Origin: G963663615 sp963663615
Lineage (GTDB): Bacteria > Bacteroidota > Ignavibacteria > Ignavibacteriales > Melioribacteraceae
NCBI GenBank assembly: GCA_963663615.1
Contig: OY760517.1
Location: 3,658,001-3,722,000, forward strand
DNA length: 64,000 nt
Reading direction: 5' to 3'
Shown here: positions 61,424-64,000 of the stretch, in pieces
How the letters are laid out: every line of letters begins with the position of its first letter
Position numbering within the stretch: the stretch's first letter is position 1
Program-made: the position numbers and the translations under genes
The notes under the pieces: generated by a model
What the model was told of the DNA's origin: nothing
Databases searched by the model: none
What the model saw: only the letters and a program-made list of their open reading frames with translations

Positions 61424-61449
61424 AAACCCTCGCTATTGCGAGGGTTTTT
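61424..61449 (+). terminator. Terminator after aroE
   Basis: A perfect 10-bp stem (61424-61433 with 61438-61447) has a 4-nt loop and is followed by a T-run. Confidence 0.92.
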
Positions 61450-61565
61450 GTTATTCACTCATTCCCTATTGATTTGAACCAATAAGACTAACACGAGAAG
61501 TTTTCAAACTTTTTGTTTGCCTCAGGTGTCCGGCACAAAGCTTAACCGGACACCCTAGGGTAAGG

Positions 61566-62981
61566 CTATTTAAAGGGGGAAACTTCGGATATGTTCTCAG
61601 CTATACGCTGATTCATATCATAAGTAATTGTAACTGTTGAAGTAGCTTCATCTACTGAAAATGCATCAAGCCCGTCATCCGCCGGTATAAATGATGGAAT
61701 ATGTACGCTTGTACCATATTCACCAGCATTTACAGCCGGACTTGCATCAATGGCACGCTGCATTATAGGTAAACGTATTCCAAGATCACTCATTCTTCTT
61801 CCCTCACCGAAGAATATTTCCTGACGCATTCTATAAAGCAGCTTATATAATCTTGTCTGGTTATCAGTGCCGTATATCATTGAGCTATCGATACTGCAAT
61901 TACTTATCTTGCCCATTTCAACTTTTTCAGATCTGTCGAGTATTAATCCCTCTAAAGATTCTCCTGCAAGCTGAACCTTCCAGTTGGCACCGGTAGGTCT
62001 GCCATCTCTGGTATCAGCATCACCATATACTTCGAATGATCTTGATTTAGCCAAATCATAGGCGGCTTTCATATAATCCTTTGCACCACCAATATTGCCA
62101 TCGGTAAGATTTATTTCGGCAAGAATCAAATATGCTTCCTCAGCTTTATGCGTATAAATTGCATCCGCCTGTCCTGTATATTTTGGATCAAGAAAATCGA
62201 GACTAGGCAAAGGCTGCAAATCATTTGAAGAACGACGTACATTAAACAGATTTAATCGATTAGTTAGGTTAATAGGGTCAAGCTCGGCAGCAAACAGGTA
62301 TTGACTATCACCACCAATCACCTCAAGGGCAGCTGCCTGTGCTTCTGCCTTATTACCCAGCAATCTGTTTGTTCTGGCAAGTGCAAGCTTGCAGCGTAAC
62401 AGATTATAATCAGCTTCATCACGTTCAAGTGAAGAGTTTAATTCCTCAATTGCAACAAGCAATGCATCTTCCGAGCGAACAAGTCCGCCACCTTCCTGAA
62501 TTTGAAAAGCACTGAAGTTTTCAGCGAGCATAATAAGTGCCATAGCTCTGTAAAAATGAGTTTCGGCATAATCAGCATCTTCCGCAGTGTTATCGGCAGG
62601 TAAAATGGTATTCAAACCAAAAAGTGCCAATGCATTAAGAATTTGCAATTTGAATTGTATTTCTCTTGTATCGTTTAAATATGATTCTGTTGGTGTTATT
62701 TCTTCCGGACTATCAATAATAGTTGAAACAAAAGATGACGTATTATCATAATTATCTGAAGCTGTCTCGGTAAATACTATAGCACGATTTACTGCATCCG
62801 AATAAGCATATTTAAGTCCTGTTACAAGTGGCTCAGCACCACCGGACGCATCCTTAAACAATTTTTCCTGGGTTATGCCGGGATTTTCTACCTCGGTAGG
62901 ATCAACAAGATCGCAAGCAGTAAAAAGCCAGGCAGAAAAAAACACCAGGATTCCATACTTTATATATTTAATTGATTTCAT
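61566..62981 (-). CDS. SusD/RagB family nutrient-binding outer-membrane lipoprotein
   Basis: A 471 aa lipoprotein (signal ends LFTACDLVDP) that caps the TonB-dependent SusC transporter and captures ligand. The SusD plan is seen in the N-terminal GGAEPLVTGLKYAYSDAVNR and the helical TPR-like run ETHFYRAMALIMLAENFSAF and LARTNRLLGNKAEAQAAALE. Near the C-terminus, YRMRQEIFFGEGRRMSDLGI resembles the family's conserved RR-x-E-ff-gEG-hR-x-x-DLxR motif. AGAGG precedes the start. It is downstream of the SusC gene (31-nt gap). The ligand is unknown: no glycosidase is beside it in the window. Confidence 0.9.
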   Translation of the reverse strand: MKSIKYIKYGILVFFSAWLFTACDLVDPTEVENPGITQEKLFKDASGGAEPLVTGLKYAYSDAVNRAIVFTETASDNYDNTSSFVSTIIDSPEEITPTESYLNDTREIQFKLQILNALALFGLNTILPADNTAEDADYAETHFYRAMALIMLAENFSAFQIQEGGGLVRSEDALLVAIEELNSSLERDEADYNLLRCKLALARTNRLLGNKAEAQAAALEVIGGDSQYLFAAELDPINLTNRLNLFNVRRSSNDLQPLPSLDFLDPKYTGQADAIYTHKAEEAYLILAEINLTDGNIGGAKDYMKAAYDLAKSRSFEVYGDADTRDGRPTGANWKVQLAGESLEGLILDRSEKVEMGKISNCSIDSSMIYGTDNQTRLYKLLYRMRQEIFFGEGRRMSDLGIRLPIMQRAIDASPAVNAGEYGTSVHIPSFIPADDGLDAFSVDEATSTVTITYDMNQRIAENISEVSPFK

Positions 62982-63012
62982 TTATTACCTCTGAATTATT
63001 TTTGTTTTCGAA

Positions 63013-64000
63013 TTACAAGTTTAATCCAACCGAAAATCTGAATTGGCGCGGTGCGGAATAATCTATAACTCCATAACCACCGGTATCTGCACCATTAGGC
63101 TGGTATCCGTTAAGTTCGGGATCGGCACTGGCTGTTACACCGAATGTAGCAACATTACGAATTGCCATAGAAAAAGTAACACCATTAAACAACAGTTTAG
63201 GCATTCTATAAACAACCGAAATTTCTCTAATCTTCACCCAATCAGCATCTTCAAACCATGAGTTTGAGGCAGTTTCCCATGTATAGTTTTCGGGAACTGC
63301 ATCTTTTGCATCCTCAGTACCGCTAAAGTAACGTAAAGTTTTCTTTAGGTTAACGAAGTTATGTCCAAAAGCATATTCCATCAAACCATTTATAGAAATA
63401 TTTTTAAATAGGTTTATACTTAAACTAAAACTACCAAACTGTTTTGGCAAAGCATTGCCAATAAGCTGTTCTTCATAGTCACCAGTAAAATTACCATCTG
63501 CATCAGCAACAGGAGTTCTCACCTGAAAAACTCCAACAGGGTAACCTTCAACTACGCGTCTTGGTAAAAATGAAAATGAAGCAAGATCAAATGGAGCAGC
63601 ACCACCAAGACTAACAACCTTGTTTTCAAGTGTTGAATATGAAAGACGTGAAGAAATAGAAATATCTTCCATTTGGAGTATGCGTGAAAATATAGAAAAT
63701 TCGAGACCTTTATTTTCGATTGTTCCAACATTTTCTAACTGACTTGTAAATCCGCTTGCAACATCCTGAGGCACACTAAACAATGCATCATTTGTAGTCT
63801 GTATATAATAGTTTAATTCAACCGAAAGTCGGTCGTTAAACATACCAGCATCAAAACCAACTTCCCATGATTCTGTTTTTTCAGGTTTTATATTGTCATT
63901 ACCCGGATTACCAAAAGAAATACCTGTTGATTCATTAAATGAGTTTGCAGTATATGTTCTATCGCGTGTAAAAGGTGCAGGGAAATTACCTGTTACACCC
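63013..64000 (-). CDS. SusC/RagA family TonB-linked outer-membrane transporter, C-terminal part
   Basis: Cut by the right edge of the window: the reading frame stays open through 64000, so at least 329 codons of the C-terminal barrel are present and the signal peptide, carboxypeptidase-like domain and plug are missing. Diagnostic SusC stretches are NPGNDNIKPEKTESWEVGFD, AGMFNDRLSVELNYYIQTTN and ENVGTIENKGLEFSIFSRIL. The end has NVATFGVTASADPELNGYQP and APRQFRFSVGLNL, the usual aromatic barrel closure. It imports a ligand captured by the downstream SusD lipoprotein, using TonB energy. Confidence 0.92.
   Translation of the reverse strand, partial: GVTGNFPAPFTRDRTYTANSFNESTGISFGNPGNDNIKPEKTESWEVGFDAGMFNDRLSVELNYYIQTTNDALFSVPQDVASGFTSQLENVGTIENKGLEFSIFSRILQMEDISISSRLSYSTLENKVVSLGGAAPFDLASFSFLPRRVVEGYPVGVFQVRTPVADADGNFTGDYEEQLIGNALPKQFGSFSLSINLFKNISINGLMEYAFGHNFVNLKKTLRYFSGTEDAKDAVPENYTWETASNSWFEDADWVKIREISVVYRMPKLLFNGVTFSMAIRNVATFGVTASADPELNGYQPNGADTGGYGVIDYSAPRQFRFSVGLNL

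Noticed and set aside
1..64000. tRNA, rRNA or CRISPR array
   Set aside because: No tRNA T-loop-like motif with a cloverleaf, no conserved rRNA stretch and no regular spaced repeats were noticed by eye. A dedicated scan was not possible.

Overview
The window is about 64 kb of AT-rich bacterial DNA that looks like a member of the Bacteroidota/Ignavibacteriota (Chlorobi-related) lineage. Four things support this. Three large secreted proteins end in a type IX secretion (Por) sorting domain carrying the 'NYPNPFNPST' signature, which is common in Ignavibacteria and relatives. The primary sigma factor is the short Bacteroidota form. There is a SusC/SusD-type outer-membrane pair. An S46 dipeptidyl-peptidase lipoprotein and DUF6090-like and TonB-domain proteins also fit. 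No rRNA, tRNA, CRISPR array, intact prophage or intact insertion sequence was seen, so most of the window is ordinary chromosome with small accessory patches.

Layout. 0-7 kb: S46 peptidase, membrane acyltransferase, 2[4Fe-4S] ferredoxin and a large Asp-box beta-propeller secreted by T9SS. 7-8 kb: tandem bacteriohemerythrin genes; the downstream copy is dead, with both conserved Trp codons turned into stops. 8.6-15 kb: operon rpoD-ssb-M24 peptidase, an NhaC antiporter and a T9SS beta-helix protein. 15-22 kb: a compact nine-gene minus-strand operon (era, EamA transporter, acyP, ispF, DedA, lnt, ltaE, thioesterase, exonuclease). 22-25 kb: a two-gene outer-membrane receptor unit. 25-27.5 kb: aconitase, preceded by a RhuM-family gene remnant.

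27.6-34 kb is the most accessory stretch. It holds two tandem copies of a two-gene module (DUF2188 protein plus a 205-206 aa 'FINCPFD' protein), a methyltransferase, a DUF6090-like membrane protein, two lipoproteins made of a TonB C-terminal domain, and a propeller lipoprotein flanked by degenerate palindromic repeats.

34-49 kb: YyaL/DUF255 protein, MFS exporter, 5'-nucleotidase, DUF2461, esterase, a tiny membrane protein, lytic transglycosylase, O-methyltransferase, DgcN-type protein, an operon of an acidic protein, obgE and a BtuC-like permease, and a polysaccharide deacetylase. 49-64 kb: VIT/VWA T9SS protein, CocE/NonD hydrolase lipoprotein, prfC, aldehyde dehydrogenase, a doubly broken DUF72 gene, a galactokinase-like protein lacking catalytic residues, TPR protein plus aroE, and the SusD/SusC pair that runs off the right edge.

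The best candidate for an undescribed system is the duplicated DUF2188/'FINCPFD' module at 27.65-29.43 kb. Its second protein has a predicted deoxyribosyltransferase/TIR-like nucleotide-handling core, so a role in defence or nucleotide signalling is a reasonable but unproven inference.
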